The notes: generated by a model not told the origin, from the sequence alone. A stretch of DNA of 64,000 nucleotides from Paulinella micropora (GCA_009731375.1 BJOX01000344.1:458593-522592), one strand, 5' to 3'. Positions 1-20,068 are shown, numbered from the stretch's first letter. Made by a program: numbers and translations.

Positions 1-43
1 TATTATTATTATTATTATTATCATTATTATTATTATTACTATA

Positions 44-135
<92 letters not shown>

Positions 136-202
136 GGAGGCACATGTCCAGGATCTGGATCTGATGCTNNNNNNNNNNGTTGTTGTTGTTGTTGTTGTTG
201 TT
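1..202. repeat. (ATT)n and (GTT)n microsatellites with a SINE scrap
   Basis: Almost pure ATT/TTA triplets to about 134, then a short unique stretch (about 135-168) that resembles the 'gatggaggcgcatgtgcag' part of the SINE at 48.2 kb, a 10-N gap, and a GTT run. No coding potential beyond repeat translation. Confidence 0.9.
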
Positions 203-327
203 GGAACTGCCCGTGCGGGGGTGTCATTAGAGCCTATCGTCAATTCTTCGTACTCCCCTCACGGGTGAGACGATGGAGGCGCATGTGCAGATTTGTATCA
301 GCCATTGACAGAGAAGCACTATTATTA
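201..327 (+). mobile_element. 3' part of a tRNA-derived SINE, (ATT)n tail
   Basis: The stretch is nearly identical to 48327-48458, the body of the SINE-like element at 48199-48592. It ends in the same way, with 'gagaagcactatta' running into an ATT array that is hidden here by a 269-N gap. Differences are a few substitutions such as ccgtgc/cccttg. The tRNA-like head is missing, so this is a 5'-truncated copy. Confidence 0.7.
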
Positions 328-596
328 NNNNNNNNNNNNNNNNNNNNNNNNNNNNNNNNNNNNNNNNNNNNNNNNNNNNNNNNNNNNNNNNNNNNNNNNN
401 NNNNNNNNNNNNNNNNNNNNNNNNNNNNNNNNNNNNNNNNNNNNNNNNNNNNNNNNNNNNNNNNNNNNNNNNNNNNNNNNNNNNNNNNNNNNNNNNNNNN
501 NNNNNNNNNNNNNNNNNNNNNNNNNNNNNNNNNNNNNNNNNNNNNNNNNNNNNNNNNNNNNNNNNNNNNNNNNNNNNNNNNNNNNNNNNNNNNNNN
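328..596. other. Assembly gap (269 N)
   Basis: Run of N. The flanks (SINE tail on the left, 493-bp repeat on the right) suggest that an ATT microsatellite collapsed here. Confidence 0.95.
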
Positions 597-981
597 AAAC
601 TGTGACGCCAACTCATAACCCTTTGGTGGTAGATGCTGGGGAGGAGGGTCGTTGCGCGCGTAAAAGATCTTAAACTCCGCATATGCTGGTTGATAGCCCA
701 GGACCCAGCAGACACCAGATTGTTATGGGTGGGGTTTCGAGGCAGCTCTAGCAACCGCGCTTGGTGTATGCACTTGCACATTCGGTGACGTCTTGCAAGA
801 GGTTGCTGGGACTGCGGAATAACCTCGGCTTAGTGCAGTCTTGCCCTCAGGAGCTCCATCGGTGGCCCCGATCATCAGGCGAGAGACTGACACGGGGGGC
901 GTGGAGGACCTCGAACAAGGGTATTGGAGGCTTATGTCCGTTGAGGATATGCCATTAGCTGCATCAGTACGCCTCAGATAT

Positions 982-984
<3 letters not shown>
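597..984 (-). repeat. Inverted partial copy of the 493-bp repeat
   Basis: Read on the minus strand, this matches the repeat unit found three times in tandem at 43459-44928, from the unit start (actatatctgaggcg) to its 'cagttt' at about unit position 390. The last ~100 bp are absent or in the gap. As at 43.4 kb, an ATT/ATA array abuts the 'actatatctg' end, so the element and the microsatellite travel together. No protein recognised. Confidence 0.8.
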
Positions 985-1056
<72 letters not shown>

Positions 1057-1200
1057 CAAACAGCACATATACCCACACAAGCTCTCACACACAAATATGC
1101 CAGTTCTTCCTCTCATTCTTCTCCTCGAGTACTTCCTCGTCTTTCTTTCTTTCTTTCTTTCTTTCTTTCATTCTTTCTTTCTTTCTTTCTTTCTTGCATA

Positions 1201-1236
<36 letters not shown>

Positions 1237-1621
1237 TTTCTTCTTCCTCCATGTGATACACGATTGAAGCAGCTGGGATAAGAGTACTGTCGATGGAATT
1301 CGATATTCTTCCGACTCAAGCCCAGTGAAACAAATTCCAGATTCAAGTCATACACGTTGAATGTCAAGGAGGGGGAGAAGAGGAGTACGGATGTATGTAT
1401 GTATGTATGTATGTATGTATGTATGTATGTATGCACGTAATGCATTGCATGTATGTATGTATGTATGTATGTATGTATGTATGCACGTAATGCATTGCAT
1501 GTATGTATGTATGTATGTATGTATGTGTGTATGTGTGTATGTATGTATGTATGTCTGTATGTACGCATATGAATGTATGTATGTATGTATGTATGTATGT
1601 ATGTATGTCGTTGCAGGCCAC
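985..1621. repeat. ATT, TTTC and GTAT microsatellites upstream of UNG
   Basis: Contains (ATT)n at 985-1054, (TTTC)n at about 1138-1240 and (GTAT)n at about 1390-1608. The GTAT part holds two copies of an interrupting 'gcacgtaatgcattgcat' block. Unique sequence at 1245-1380 shows no coding signal that I recognise; it may include the UNG promoter and 5' UTR. The last bases before 1622 end in 'ttgcag', so an upstream non-coding exon is possible. Confidence 0.7.
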
Positions 1622-9327
<7,706 letters not shown>

Positions 9328-10128
9328 AATACCTATACAAAAAAACGTCCTTGATCAGGGCCATTCTACCCTCGCCCGAGGTTTTGGGCTTCGATTGCAG
9401 AGAGAACCACCCTAAATCAGATTTTAGTAAAATCTGGCCTGGTGTGGCTTTCTCACACCTGACACCAGAGTTTTTGATAGTGTAGAACAAGTTTGAGAAC
9501 GGGGTAGGCCAGGCGGAGGTGGCATGTGCTACTGCTGAGACGGCAACGTGTTACTGACGACGTTCAAGAGACATAATCCCAACTTTAATTTCATTCTTCT
9601 CGTTCTCCATCACTCATAGTATTATGACAACGCTGAAGCCATCATTTGAAAGCTTACGAGAAGAGCTTCCAAAGGACGTGCTCAGTGTTTTCTTACCATG
9701 AGTACTTATTGAGAAAAATGAGTTCAAAGTTGGAAAATTGCACCACTTGCATGTCGTGGGTGCTATAGTGATATGCATAGACTCGTTAGCCACGAGCGTC
9801 AACGTTTGGGATACTGCGATGGTCTGTGTTTGTCAGCCTCTTCAGTATTGTTCTTTTCCCTCAATCAATCGAGGCAGAGCTGCCGCGCCTCGGATTGTTT
9901 TTATTTTTTTTTAATTTTTTTTTTTTATTTTTTTTTTTTACTATGTGTTTACAGTAATATCAAACAAGATTGTTAAGATAGATTGATAGCTGAGATAGGT
10001 AGGTAATGGGTGCGTAGGTATCCAGGGAGGTAGGTAGGTAGGTAGGTAAGTAGAGGTAGGTAGGTAGAGGTAGGTAGGTAGAGGTAGGTAGGTAGGTAGG
10101 TAGGTAGGTAAGTAGGTAGGTAGGTAGG

Positions 10129-10185
<57 letters not shown>

Positions 10186-10212
10186 GGCTAGATAGATAGA
10201 TAGCTAGATAGC

Positions 10213-10254
<42 letters not shown>

Positions 10255-12101
10255 TAGAGATAGATATAGATAAGTAAATAGGTAACCTTAGGGAAAGTCA
10301 CAGCCATTTTTTTATTACGCCTGGACTCACTGCCACTTCCGAGTGTTTAAGTTGCAAGTCAAAACAAGGGCTATTGAACTTAGTGTTTGCGACGCTGCTA
10401 TTACTGCCAATGACGAATTTCATTTGACGGTCCGTTCAGGACAGAATCCTGACCTGTGGCCACTTTCCAGGTTTCCTGACCAATCGCTGCCAGCCCATTT
10501 ATCTATCTATCGCCGGTAGCCAATAAGCGCCGGACGCTGCTATTGGTCTAAACCATTCATCCTGGGCCGGTAGCCGTCAAAGCAGCGTCCGAGTCGCACA
10601 TTCATGTTCATGAAACCGGCAATCATTTCGGTACACAGTTTTAAAATTTAGGGGGGCGGGGGTGAGGGGGGGGGGGGGGGGGTNNNNNNNNNNCAAACGA
10701 GTTTGCCAGGTTTTTGGATATTATTATTTCCTCTGCTGAGAAAACGGCCGCAACCGGTGGCATAGTTTGTCATCGGGTTGGATCAGTCATGATTTATTAT
10801 CATCATATATGAATCGTAAAGCCGGGATTCACGATTACTCCATCCGAGTCAACAAATTTTCCTTGCAAAACTTGGGTCTTGTAAGATCGGAAAAAATAGA
10901 AAATTTGGTTTTGTGAACAGAGTTCAGTTTGTAGAGGGCTAGAAAGTGTCTAAATATGCTTGTGCACTTAATACACATGATTCCTCAAACCCGATACACT
11001 TCAATTTGTGTGTAGAATGAAAACATGAAGTCTCATTTTGGAGGGTATGTCGGAAGAAAAAAATCACTTTCAAAAGCTATGAGAGGAGTTCGCTCCTCGG
11101 AATTTTTTGATTGGAAACGACCATCCTAGTGACAGATATGATATTCCAAGCATAAAAATAAAGTTCCACAGTATATTAGCTGCATACAAAGGTCACTGTG
11201 TCCACGAAACTCATGCTTTCAAAAAGTTGTTGTTGTGTACCTAGTATAACCACAGACACTAAAATGAATGGCTTAAAAGATCAGGGAAGCTAGCCCAGCG
11301 ATAGTAGAAACTGAATGGAACGCTTTCTTTGAATTATTGATCAAGTTAGAAATACGACTCCTAGACTCATTTTCATTTTTTGACGACCCAGTGCCTGACG
11401 ATGATCGGTTTTTGCTTCAACGTTTCTAGATCGATATATAATTTATTAAGAAAGAAATTGATACATTTGTTTCTTGTGATGTATTGAACCTCATTCACTC
11501 TTTCAAGTATTAATATGAACCGTCACATATCGCGCAGAAACTGAGCATGTGTCGGAGGTGTCGAGACACAATGTTTTGAAAAAAAATCTGGGCGAATCAG
11601 TATACTGTTGGAACTAATAATTAATTAATAGTTATGGACCGGCCGTATCGGAGTAACGGTGTCCTTAGAGCCATTACTTATGATCCGGCCAGTCAAGTTA
11701 CGTGGCGCGTCTGTTGGCGCCTTTTCTCATTAAAGTTGTTGTAGTCTGTTGAGAGTGTAGTAGCTATCATAGATTGCTTTATTAATAACAGTAGTCTGAC
11801 AGGTTATCGAGCCTTGATTAGCGAACTCTGCGCCAACAGCTTTAATCAGTTGCACGTAGTCTGAAAGGAGAGGAATTAGGCCTTCAACAGAAAAGTGCGA
11901 GGATCGACGTGCTGCAGGCAGTCGACATCATTCCGTGGGTAGGCAGAAGGCACCCACCTCAAACGTTTCTATCGGCTAGACAGCATAGCATAGACACATC
12001 AACTCATTTCATCCCTAATAACTTTTCCTCCATTTCTACTTAATTGTAGGAATTTTATTGATAGTTGAGTTTAGCTCCTACCTTCCGCCCTTTGGTCCAA
12101 C
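9328..12101. other. Intergenic region without recognisable genes
   Basis: Unique sequence with T-rich (9900-9940), GGTA (10020-10130) and GATA (10131-10260) arrays and a 10-N gap after poly-G (10684-10693). Three CCAAT-type boxes lie within 70 bp (about 10480-10546), next to an inverted repeat ggacgctgct / agcagcgtcc (about 10532 and 10577), which is promoter-like, but no gene follows that I can see. The 5' part of the copia element, including any LTR, should lie at about 11.6-12.1 kb; no paired LTR was found. Confidence 0.6.
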
Positions 12102-13039
12102 ATGGCAAACACCATGTTTGAAACGTCGATGAACAGAGGGTTTAAAGTGGACCCACCGCCATTTAACAGATTGGGATAAGTTGGGAATATGGGTTCCTTG
12201 CTGTTCTGGCAATCTATGATCCCTTAGCAATAGGGGAGCTACCTCCCCACAAATGACACCCTCTGTTTACACAAGCGAAGCTGACAGTTTCTTTCAATCT
12301 ACCTACTGAACCACCTCTTTCACCTTCCGGAGATAGCGAGGACGAGAGTAAGAAACCTACAGTAAAGAAAGAACCTACCAGCTCTTCCTCCAGTTCTGCC
12401 TTACCTGTCAAAAAATAACAAGATGTTAGTACTAGTTCTGCTTTGCCTGACCCTTCTTATTCCCCAGAAACTGCTGAGCATAAAGAGCCTGATGGGAGTT
12501 CGGTCCCTATCCTAACTACCTCATCTAGACCAAACCCCCTTCTTGCATCTTTCGCTACAGATAAGTATTACCAGCAGGTTGAAGAAAGAGATAGACTGAA
12601 ACATAACCGATTTATCTTTGCTATCTTAATTCAGTCCTGCTGTAAGGACAAGGAAGCTATGTCTGTGATCAGAACAGCGGTGTCAGATGGAGTCGAATGT
12701 TTCATGGCATTAAGGAAGAGATATGGAGGTCTTGACCTTGTCAAATGGAAAGAAAGACAAGACTTCCTTGACCTTTCTTACCCCAAAAAGGTTCAAGACG
12801 TAAGACCCTGGTTGACTCTCTTTCACAGCAATATTGCTGATCAAGAGTCAGTTATGAAAATCCCATACCCAGAACTCGTAAAGATAGAAATTGTCATGAA
12901 AAAGATCGAAAAACTGACTGAGTTCGACAGTTTTCGTAACAAAGTCACCAGCCTCCTTCCGGAGGAACGACCGGGTTGGGAATCTTTTGTAAAAGTAATT
13001 GAACAGGTTGCTCAAACAGAGGAATCCAAAACAAAATGA
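12102..13039 (+). pseudogene. Ty1/copia Gag
   Basis: Structural protein of an LTR retrotransposon. An ATG at 12102 opens a short frame that breaks; the main frame covers 12443-13039 (198 aa). It has a Ser/Pro-rich N-terminus followed by a helical Gag core with 'CFMALRKRYGGLDLVKWKER', typical of UBN2/Retrotran_gag proteins of copia elements. In-frame stops and frameshifts in the first 340 bp show decay. The order Gag-protease-integrase-RT-RNase H in the following 7 kb assigns the element to copia (integrase before RT) rather than gypsy. Confidence 0.7.
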
Positions 13040-13859
13040 AGAAACTTTACTCGTCAGGGGGTGGTTTCCGTTCCCTTTCGTCTAAAACTTCATCTGGTGT
13101 GGGAACAACTAAAAGCGACCCCATAACAGTCAATCTTATGGGAAACCAAGCTGGTAAGGTATCCCAAGGTTGCTACAACTGACATGGGGATCATCAAATA
13201 AAGATTTGTATTGTCCCGGCTGTAATCTTCCCGAGTGCCCTCGAGACGGACATGTCCCGGTGAATTGCCCCATAAGGAAGAAGGCAGCAAGAATAGTCAA
13301 CTTAGCAAAAGGGGTAGGAGAGCTGAGTCTGACCAGGACAGATAAGACTAAGGAGGGCAGTAAAGGGAAGAGAAAGAGACGACAGAAGAAAGAAGTAAGG
13401 AAGGAGAAAAGGAAGTTGAAATCATCTGATTTCATCGAGAAGAGTACAGCAAAGACAAAGACGATTAGTCTGAATGCAGGAGGTTCTGACTCCTCTTCTT
13501 CTGGTAGTTCTGAAGAAGAAGAGGAGTCCGAAGCTCATGATTCAGACGAAGAGTCTAGTACTCATGATGAGGATGGAGGTGAGGGGGGAGTAGGGGAAAT
13601 AGGTTACATCAATCACATGTTAAGCATAAATATGATGAAGAGGGAGGAAACGGACGAAGAAGAACCAAATCCCTCACTCGACAACACCCCACCCACTTCC
13701 TCTTTTGAACAACAACCACCGCCACCCCACACATCAGAATTGAAGGACAAGAAGGAAAAGAGCAACACACGCACAAGATATGTCTGCTCCCCCTCGTGTC
13801 CCTCGGTCTACTCCTTTCATTCCCCTCCTGAAAGACAACCGCTTCGTCAACTCCCTTGA
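13040..13859 (+). pseudogene. Copia nucleocapsid-like region, Lys- and acidic-rich
   Basis: A zinc-knuckle-like start GCYN-stop-HGDH at about 13168-13197 carries a TGA where a second Cys is expected. The frame 13170-13859 (229 aa) has further Cys/His pairs (CPGC, HVPVNC), then a Lys/Arg-rich stretch and a long Ser/Glu/Asp-rich tail. This looks like the RNA-binding end of Gag with a frameshift. Function is inferred from position and composition. Confidence 0.5.
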
Positions 13860-15060
13860 CATGGTGGGCGACCCAACACCTTTTGGGGTAGTATACCCTA
13901 TGGAGGAGGGATGGGGGCTTCGTCGTGTCAAGGGAGGATACAGGAAGGTCCTAATGAAGTCCCGGAATTCTATTTATTTTCACTTACGTGAGGACGATGG
14001 ACCGTTGCTCAATCTGTGGGCACACCCCATCAGGGGAAGTGCGACCATTGTTTCAAATTCGAAACAATGTGAAGGGTTTAACGCAAATAATGCACGTTGT
14101 TCATGGAAACTAGGGGCCGCCCGGGGCAAAACCAAATCAGGTGGCGAATGTGCCAAGAGGATGGAAAAACAGGGTTGTGATTTTTGTTCCCACCATATTG
14201 GCTGTGAGCGAAATAGGGATGACTTATTAGCAGTAGTTAGGGCACAGTTGAACGCGGGGGTTACACCATGGCACTCTGTGCTAATGGTAGCCCCTATGGA
14301 CTGGATTATACGTCAGTGGATTAGGACAGATGAAAAATCCCCCCCTGCCCAGTCTGATCCTCNNNNNNNNNNTGCCCAGACTGATCCTCTCACGAACTGG
14401 ATTTGCCCTACCTGTAATGATCAGTTTCTCTCTCAAAACAGCCTTGATTCCCATCTCCCCATTTGCGGACGGAGGGCGCCATCTTCCTCACACACATCAC
14501 CACCCAGACATGTCTCTTCTCATAGCTCTAGTGCTTCATCATCTTCTCTCACAAAACATACTCTCCCTACTTCAACTGTACAATGTTCTGACTCAAACAT
14601 TGACACGAGTGAGAACGTTGAGGCTGCAGTAGGGGGAAACAATCAAAGAAGAGAGAGAGATGAGGGAGAGACGATGACAGACGAAGACGATGATGAAACC
14701 ATCTCTTATGCTACTCCTCAAAAGTCTTCCTCTTCTTTTCTTGCATCATCGGTACAACGCTCGAACTCTAAGGAAGAGATTAGTAAGAGCGTTGAGGATG
14801 AGGCAGGGGGAGAAGAGGGGGAGAACAAAAGAGCACGCCCATTGTCTGTCCGTCGTATCACGCATTCCCCTTCACCACGCCTTGCACCTAGCGAGTTGAG
14901 TGAAGGGAGGGAGAGAGAGTTAGAGAGAGAAAGGATTAGAAGAGACCCCACGATCGCATGGAGACGGGGAGGGGAAGATGATGATAGTGGGGGGAAATGG
15001 AGAAATACCATCTATTGGGGAGATACACAGGTTGTTCGGTGCGTGAGCCGAGGGTGCTAG
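13780..15060 (+). CDS. Unusual zinc-finger ORF inside copia element
   Basis: A 426-codon frame that overlaps the previous one by 80 nt in another frame and contains a 10-N gap (14363-14372). It has a Cys/His-rich centre (residues ~100-150: CEGF, CSWK, CAKR, CDFCSHHIGC) and then a classical C2H2-like finger CPTC...HLPIC at residues ~210-230, followed by a Ser-rich low-complexity C-terminus. Copia elements do not normally encode this between Gag and protease. I do not recognise the family. It could be an acquired domain or an extended nucleocapsid. Being open over 1.3 kb in a decayed element is notable. Confidence 0.5.
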   Translation: MSAPPRVPRSTPFIPLLKDNRFVNSLDMVGDPTPFGVVYPMEEGWGLRRVKGGYRKVLMKSRNSIYFHLREDDGPLLNLWAHPIRGSATIVSNSKQCEGFNANNARCSWKLGAARGKTKSGGECAKRMEKQGCDFCSHHIGCERNRDDLLAVVRAQLNAGVTPWHSVLMVAPMDWIIRQWIRTDEKSPPAQSDPXXXXAQTDPLTNWICPTCNDQFLSQNSLDSHLPICGRRAPSSSHTSPPRHVSSHSSSASSSSLTKHTLPTSTVQCSDSNIDTSENVEAAVGGNNQRRERDEGETMTDEDDDETISYATPQKSSSSFLASSVQRSNSKEEISKSVEDEAGGEEGENKRARPLSVRRITHSPSPRLAPSELSEGRERELERERIRRDPTIAWRRGGEDDDSGGKWRNTIYWGDTQVVRCVSRGC

Positions 15061-15119
15061 AGAGATAGAGGTGAGAGATTCTCTTATTACTGGAAGAGAC
15101 GGGGAAGTTAACAAGTTCT

Positions 15120-15912
15120 ATCTTGAACTCTACATGGACATTGAAAGTTTCGTTATTTTCATGGCCACAAATGGAACAACCCTTTTGCAAGGGGGCTCGT
15201 TGCGGCATTTCCTCATCTAAGAACTCGATTACTGGAATACCGGGAATACCTGCAAAGGATAGGGATAGAGGGGGAGAACGTACGAGATATCCCCCCATCA
15301 AGACCTAGCACATTGCCCAACCCCACCTCAAACATCTCACCCCCATCTGAGAAAGATTGTGTCATAATGATGCATGAGAACGAGGGAGATGAGGGAGAGA
15401 CACCAGAAAAGAGTATGGCGGGGATGGTTTGGGTAGACGATAGTGGGGCTAGTGAGTCCCAATCGCTCCATAAGGATGTATTCGTGAGGTTGAAGCATAA
15501 CCCTCAAAAGTTCAAAATTGCGAAAGGGAGTATTATTATTAAGACGGAGTACAAAGGGAAAGTCTTAATGCAACTCTCTGGAGCAAACGGAGAACCGGTT
15601 CAGGTGTATGATTCACACACGGCATACAACCCCCATTTGAGTTACGGTTTAGTCGCCACTTCGGCTTGGTTGAAATAAGGACTGGCGGTAGTCCATCAAA
15701 ACAACCAGGTGCTTGTGCTCAAGTCCCCAATCCATATCGATGAAGAACAGATTGTAGCTAGGGGCAGATCTTTGCCCAACAACCTGTTCGTCTTTGATCC
15801 CCCGGGAATGTCCCCTCTAGACCCAAATCAACGATACGAACCAGTCCCCCTCGAAAAGCAGAATGTGAAGGTAGAGAAAGAGGGATCATCGTCATCCACC
15901 GTCACATTCTGA
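15120..15912 (+). pseudogene. Copia aspartic protease region
   Basis: Frame 15313-15678 contains WVDDSGASES, matching the D-S-G active-site motif of copia proteases, followed by beta-rich sequence. The frame breaks near 15678 (TAA) and continues in another frame to 15912. Upstream 15123-15308 is probably the N-terminal part with stops. Would cleave the Gag-Pol polyprotein in an intact element. Confidence 0.6.
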
Positions 15913-16139
15913 CTTCCCCCTCGCCGTCCTACACAACCAACAACCCGTCCAGTGTGCAATGATGTATGTCGCAATGATGTCCCATGTTTATGTGAGGGGT
16001 GTCGCGACAGTAAATCATATGTCCCGTTGTCTTGCGAAAACAAATACGGAGAAGGGTGAGAATCGTTCACAGAGTTTGAGCCTTGTTGTTTGGTTATGCC
16101 AAATGATGTATGTTCGCACACATCACGAACTCAAGAACA

Positions 16140-17229
16140 TGATGTTGGTTGCCGAATGTCAAAAGCATTAAATCCTGTTGTCCGACCCACACATAGTAAC
16201 ATATACACGCCACCGTCTTCCACCGAATGTGTAAACATAGAGGGGTAAAGGCTATGGAAAGAATGGCTCACTATACGGGGGTGAAGATAGTAGGGGTAGG
16301 ATGGCGAGAAAGGATTATGAAGTGTGAGTGCTGCTTAAGGAATAAGATAAAGAAAGCACCTCATTTCCACAAAAGCCATCACATTGTTGAACGTCATTCC
16401 GGGGTTCATATTTCAATGGACACACAAGGATGGTGGAATACGATATCATGGGATGGTAAGCGATACAAATTTACGGTCAAATGTCTCGCTTCAAATTTCG
16501 AGCTCGACTATTATTTACGTCATAAGAATGAATTTTTCCGTGTTTTATTAGGGCCGTTGCTTTCTTTGAAAGACATACAAACCGGAAAGTCAAATTTATT
16601 ACCTGTGACCAAGAATATGGTCGATATGATACCTTTCAGGAGTGGGTTAATGTTAATCAGCCTATCTTAATTGAGGCTCCAACCGTGGAGAAACAGGCAG
16701 TCTCAAAGATAGAGAGGTCCCACCAAACCAACGGCGGGCCTCCTAGGGCGATGCTTAGCGATGCTGAGCTCCCTCCAAAGTTTTGGACTGAGATGGGAAG
16801 AAACGCCACTTATATTAACAACCTCCTCGCGATAGCCAAAGGACCCTTAAGGGTAAGTCCCCTTTCGAAGTCATTCACCGCCGGAAACCATACCTACACC
16901 ACCTTCGCCCCACTGGTTGCGCTGCAGTGATGAAGGTTAAGGCTCAGCGGGGGAAAGGCGAGAGAGGAAAGAAAGTTATCTTTTTAGGTTACGAACGTAA
17001 TACCTGGTATTATCGTGTTTATGATCCCGTCGCGCGCATAATACACGGTAATGTCCGGGATGTTATGTTCGATGTATGGAGACTGGGTAAACGAGAGGCC
17101 TCCAAAGACCTCGAAAGAACAGCAGATGAGGGTATGTTTTCGGTCGGATGGAAATCGACCACACCTTTTGCTGTTCTGCCCCCAGTTAACACACCACCAA
17201 CAGAGAAATCAGCTTTGACGTACCTGTAA
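16140..17229 (+). pseudogene. Copia integrase, fragmented
   Basis: Segments in at least three frames: 16227-16670 has a pre-integrase Cys pair (KCECCLRNK) and the first catalytic Asp region (HISMDTQGWWN); 16685-16930 has the end of the core (RAMLSDAELPPKFWTEM); 16927-17229 is the SH3-like C-terminal domain (KKVIFLGYERNTWYYRVYDP). Order and motifs fit the copia rve integrase. Frameshifts between segments make it non-functional as read. Confidence 0.75.
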
Positions 17230-17309
17230 CTACACCTAGTACATCTACCTCACCTTTCGTAGCTGCTGCTAGCAATAGTGAAAGTACTGAAAACGCTCCC
17301 ATTGCGTCT

Positions 17310-18396
17310 ATGACACCTCCGAAAGGACCTGAAAGTGATGACGATTCGGTGATCGTTGCAAGCGATAGTGACGTAAACGATGCCCAAAGTCAGGATTTCA
17401 ATAATCTCCCTGACCTTATTCCCCCTACTCCGTCTTCACGGGATATGGGGAGCATGAATCAGGGGGAGAAAGGTGTCAAGGTAATGGGAAAGAGGGGGAG
17501 AAAACCAAAGCCTAAAGTAATTTTGTCTGGGAAAATCGTCCAGATCCCGGCACGGGCTTTCGGGGAAGAGTGGGCTAAATCCACTTATGGAGGTAAGTGG
17601 GATTCTACTTTGCGGAAGGGAGTTACTCTTGCCCCGACTGCCTCGGTTGTCAGGAGAAATAAACGGTTCCCAGCCCACAACGTTAAGTTTGATGATGACA
17701 TTACGGAGAAAATAATAGATTCTGAGATCTTAAAGTACGAGATTTCAGGGGGAGCAGCCCCCCCTTTTCTTGTACCGCAGGCTATTATCGAACCGGCACG
17801 CCACGACCCCAATGTAACCAGTGAATTCTGCCATGCCGAGGGGGAGAGAGTTAGGATAGCTGCGGAGAAGGACAAACATCCCCCGGGATGGAGATCTCAT
17901 GAGCAAGGAAACATTTCTCAGGATAACGTAATCCACGGGAGAACCAGAAATAAACATATCTCTGTCTGTGCGAAAGAAGAGAGAATCAATTATTGTCTGG
18001 TCACCGAGCAAATTCCGGAATTTCCCGTCGTGCAGAAGCCGAGATAGGAGACAAGCTAGAGAGACAGAAGTCAGACAGCAAGAGGAGCTCAAAGCATTTG
18101 AATGGAGAGAAGAGAGCGAGGCGAGAAAGTCAGGCACCCCCATGATTCCTCTAAAATGGATAGACACTGTTAAGCAACAGGGAACGAGCGATGAATATCA
18201 TAAAGCTAGAATTACCCTAAGGGGGGATCTCCTGAAAGCGGGATTTCAATATGATCCCAAACGCACATACTCACCTACCGCTCACCATCGCACCATCCTT
18301 CTTATCATTGCCTATGCTGCCTGCTTTGGAATAGACTTGTGGTTAATTGACTTCACCACCGCATACTTACATGCCAAAATGCCTTATGACATATAA
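17310..18396 (+). pseudogene. Copia linker and reverse transcriptase N-terminus
   Basis: 17310-18047 is a low-complexity integrase-RT linker. 17968-18396, in another frame, enters the RVT_2 domain: KARITLRGDLLKAGFQYDP, TYSPTAHHRTI, and 'IDLWLIDFTTAYLHAKM', the catalytic D-x-x-x-A-(F/Y)-L-(N/H) block of copia RT. It is cut at 18396 by a stop and then by poly-C and a 557-N gap. Confidence 0.85.
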
Positions 18397-18399
18397 GTA

Positions 18400-18434
<35 letters not shown>

Positions 18435-18435
18435 C

Positions 18436-18992
18436 NNNNNNNNNNNNNNNNNNNNNNNNNNNNNNNNNNNNNNNNNNNNNNNNNNNNNNNNNNNNNNNNN
18501 NNNNNNNNNNNNNNNNNNNNNNNNNNNNNNNNNNNNNNNNNNNNNNNNNNNNNNNNNNNNNNNNNNNNNNNNNNNNNNNNNNNNNNNNNNNNNNNNNNNN
18601 NNNNNNNNNNNNNNNNNNNNNNNNNNNNNNNNNNNNNNNNNNNNNNNNNNNNNNNNNNNNNNNNNNNNNNNNNNNNNNNNNNNNNNNNNNNNNNNNNNNN
18701 NNNNNNNNNNNNNNNNNNNNNNNNNNNNNNNNNNNNNNNNNNNNNNNNNNNNNNNNNNNNNNNNNNNNNNNNNNNNNNNNNNNNNNNNNNNNNNNNNNNN
18801 NNNNNNNNNNNNNNNNNNNNNNNNNNNNNNNNNNNNNNNNNNNNNNNNNNNNNNNNNNNNNNNNNNNNNNNNNNNNNNNNNNNNNNNNNNNNNNNNNNNN
18901 NNNNNNNNNNNNNNNNNNNNNNNNNNNNNNNNNNNNNNNNNNNNNNNNNNNNNNNNNNNNNNNNNNNNNNNNNNNNNNNNNNNNNNNNNNNN
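18436..18992. other. Assembly gap (557 N) flanked by poly-C
   Basis: Gap inside the copia reverse transcriptase; poly-C lies on both sides (18402-18433, 18993-19009). The missing part should carry the YxDD motif. Confidence 0.95.
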
Positions 18993-19009
18993 CCCCCCCC
19001 CCCCCCCCC

Positions 19010-20068
19010 GGGTTTTGAGAGAGAAGGTTTTGTTTGGCTCCTCCGGAAGGGCCTTTATGATCATCCTGAGGCGGGGAGATTATGGTACGATTTGATGTTA
19101 AAGGAGTTAGTCGGAAAGCAAGCTTTTATTACTTTCTCCCTTGACCGGGCTTCTTTTATCAAACATGCCAAGGACCCCATAAGTACGCAGCTTCTCTCTT
19201 TTCAAGATGATGAACTGCATGCTGCTGATGAATCCAAACACATAAGTCTTGTAGAGAGCATGAAGAAGCATGGTTTCAGATGCAAAAACTTAGGGAAGGC
19301 CACGGAATTCAAGAACATCCAGATTGTCCAATCTGAAAAAGGGATTTTACTGCATCAACGAAAATATGAACTTCTCATTTTAGGTGAGTTAGATTATATG
19401 AAGGAGGTGCCTGCTAAACCCCCTTCACCTCAGAAAACCCTGCCCCCCTGAAAGTTGGCCACCGCCTGCTCAAATATGACCTTAGATGTTTGATTGGCAT
19501 GCTTATCTTCCTTGCTGTTCACACCCGCCCTCTCTTGATCTGTCCTTTGAGTATAGCTGCAAAACAACAAGTCCCATCCCCTGAAATATCTTATGCCATG
19601 GTTCACCGTATGTTTCTATGGTTGCTGACCCCGAGAGCCCTATATTTCAAACGGGGTGATAGGAGGTTAGTCAAGATGTTGACTGAAGGGTTCTTTGTCC
19701 CCAAACCCCCTAAATCATGGAGACCGGCCGAAGGACCATCGGCCGCAGAAAAGGCATTTGAGCTTTACTCAATGCATTCGATGTCCCCGTTATCGCCAAT
19801 ATCGAAAAACTGATAGACGAACACCCCCCTCGTGGGATACGTCGACTCAGACTTTGCCGGAGAAAAGGTTACAAGGAAGTCCCGTTCCGGGTATATCTTT
19901 CTCTTCAACGGGGCACCGGTAGCATGGTTCTCTAAATTTCAAACTGTTATAGCTCAATTTACCAAAATAAATTTCACGTACGAGAAATTCAATTACCTGG
20001 CTGACCAAATCTCGGTGAAGTTAGTGAAAGAATTTCTCGCAAAGTTTGGTGTTAAAGTCGCGTTGTAA
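19010..20068 (+). pseudogene. Copia RT C-terminus and RNase H, fragmented
   Basis: 19010-19451 continues RVT_2 (RLWYDLML, FSLDRASF, IQIVQSEKGILLHQRKYE). 19490-19813 resembles the connection region with frame damage. 19832-20068 is RNase H: GYVDSDFAGEKVTRKSRSGY and VAWFSKFQTVIAQFT; the usual S-x-x-E-A-E-Y motif is degenerate. A related fragment of the RT part lies in RPL4 intron 7 (43296-43379). Confidence 0.8.

Noticed and set aside
11606-11880. Possible 5' LTR of the copia element starting TGTTGGAA
   Set aside because: No matching copy was found after the RNase H region, although a gap at 20394 could hide one.
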